Below, piece by piece: positions 62,901-64,000 of a stretch of DNA of 64,000 nucleotides. A program made the translations under genes and the position numbers. This stretch comes from Mortierella alpina. Lineage: Eukaryota > Mortierellomycota > Mortierellomycetes > Mortierellales > Mortierellaceae. A model generated the notes under the pieces. The model saw nothing but the letters and a program-made list of their open reading frames with translations. It searched no databases and was not told the origin of the DNA. Position 1 is the stretch's first letter; each line of letters begins with the position of its first letter. The stretch covers positions 682,001 to 746,000 of the forward strand of contig JANATF010000011.1 in the NCBI GenBank assembly GCA_029449245.1. Reading direction: 5' to 3'.

Positions 62901-64000
62901 CATTACCTTGTGGCAATTGCGAAAGATGATGCTCTTATCAGCCCCGCAGCTCATCATACGTGACCCATTTGCAGTGAACTGGATGCAGGTAATGGATGAC
63001 GAATGGTCATCCAGTGTCTGAACCAAGGCGAAGTCGTTCATAACGTCAAAAACATGAAGCAACCGGTCGCGACCCGCTGTTGCAACTAACAATGGCGCCT
63101 CCTTATCGGCCGGATCGGTAAAGTCGATAGCCAGAATTTCAGTGTCATGGGCTTCCTGATAAGTCAGTTTCTCAAGAGTGGACAATGCATGGACTCTATA
63201 TATATGAAGAAGAATCAGTGTCTATATGCGCGGGCACTTTGTATGCTTGCACGATATGAAGGGGCAAAGCTGGTACCTGAGATTTCCTCCTTTGTCTCCA
63301 GACGCCAAGAAACGGCCGTCGGCGCTGATCTTAACCGTGCGCACTCCGCACTCCATCGGAACCGTGTTATAGCCGGGATCCAGCCCATCTAAATAGTCAA
63401 TTGGCATCAAGCGCATCAACCTCTGTACCCGTCATTCAATCTCATGGCTTCAAAGAGGTTATCTTTTTCGCTCGTACCTTGACTCTCCGGTACCTGAATC
63501 CAGGATTTGGTGTTTTCGTCAACATATAACACGCTGAGGATTTCTTTGCTGGGCCTCGCAGGTAGCGAGTCTTCCGGTGCGTGCGATTCAGAAGTGCCCG
63601 AAAGGGGTGTAAGCATCCCGTTGTTCTCATCCAGATTCCAGAATTTGATGGACCCGTCTGCCGAATATGTAACAAATGTGTCTGGTGGAAAGGGATGAAC
63701 GCTTTCATTTTCGTCCGCAGAGGGTACAACCTGTAGTCATGAATGGGAGTGTGAGCAGCTATCTTGATCGACCCTGCTTATTTCATACAAGTTCATTGGC
63801 ACTTACCTCTGCACCCCAGACACAGTCTGTGTGAAATACATGACTTCTGTATAACTTTGCGTCTGAGATGTTGCTGATGTCCCACACAGCAATGGAGCGG
63901 TCTGAATATATGCAGATCAGACTTTCAGAAGAGGCGTCGTATTGAGACGCCAGCACATCGGCATATACAGACGAAGTTGCATTCCCCTCGATTCCACCCT
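59924..64000 (-). CDS. WD40 scaffold of the WDR62/MABP1 family, 5' end outside window
   Basis: Visible exons on the minus strand run from beyond 64000 to about 63806, about 63731-63484, about 63431-63276, 63195-62907 and 62812-59924 (some junctions approximate). The N-terminal part carries WD repeats: SLICIYSDRSIAVWDISN, TFVTYSADGSIKFWNL, ISADGRFLASGDKGGNLR, LVATAGRDRLLHVFDV, MMSCGADKSIIFRN, AAASGSDKSIRIYDLLHG and IISTSADGCILVWRL. The order and spacing, including YVDENTKSW before the second propeller and VHALSTLEKLTYQEAHDTEI, match WDR62/MAPKBP1. About 700 residues of Ser-rich disordered sequence follow, then a C-terminal helix (KTKEWLKEAREGLLRLVGE) like the dimerising coiled coil of that family. 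In animals these proteins bind JNK-pathway kinases and spindle poles; the fungal role is not established to my knowledge. Confidence 0.85.

Overview
The window reads as nuclear DNA of an early-diverging, filamentous Mucoromycota-type fungus, most likely Mortierellaceae-like. The basis is dense genes on both strands, GT-AG introns of mostly 60-300 nt, fungal housekeeping genes (PWP2, HEM25, a BCK1-type MAPKKK, Rds1-like ferritin fold, multi-FAS1 protein), F-box/LRR proteins of the type expanded in these fungi, and Fanzor/TnpB-like genes. No rRNA, tRNA or CRISPR array was recognised. All exon models were built by eye from reading frame, splice signals and phase, without transcript data.

Layout. 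1-6.5 kb: 3'-truncated PWP2 (minus), the mitochondrial glycine carrier HEM25 (plus) and a DHA2-type MFS transporter (minus). 8.6-12.3 kb: a TATA-driven small secreted Ala/Val/Asp-rich protein, then a SAP-domain multipass membrane protein whose middle part either contains two ultra-short introns or is open in two frames. 12.6-24.5 kb: one seven-exon gene for a giant (about 3,670 aa) protein of repeated ASH/MSP-like Ig folds. 25.6-30.6 kb: an Rds1-like secreted ferritin-fold protein, a long gene-poor stretch with an inverted repeat, and a secreted protein of unknown family. 31.5-37.1 kb: a complete seven-exon BCK1-like MAPKKK with SAM-like, RA-like and kinase domains.

38.7-52.5 kb is a repeat- and mobile-element-rich island. 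It holds a 224-bp tandem duplication, a TA-flanked MITE, and a 1,260-aa gene that joins an XPG/FEN1-type flap nuclease to a Fanzor (eukaryotic TnpB-like) RuvC nuclease. It also holds a degraded Helitron helicase and a 5.7-kb terminal-inverted-repeat element whose only gene encodes a second, very different 1,474-aa Fanzor-like protein, with another MITE nested 25 bp from its right end. This island is the most unusual part of the window.

52.5-64 kb returns to ordinary genes, all on the minus strand: an F-box/LRR protein, a five-FAS1-domain membrane protein, a small Cys-containing single-pass protein, and a WDR62/MABP1-like WD40 scaffold that runs off the right edge.
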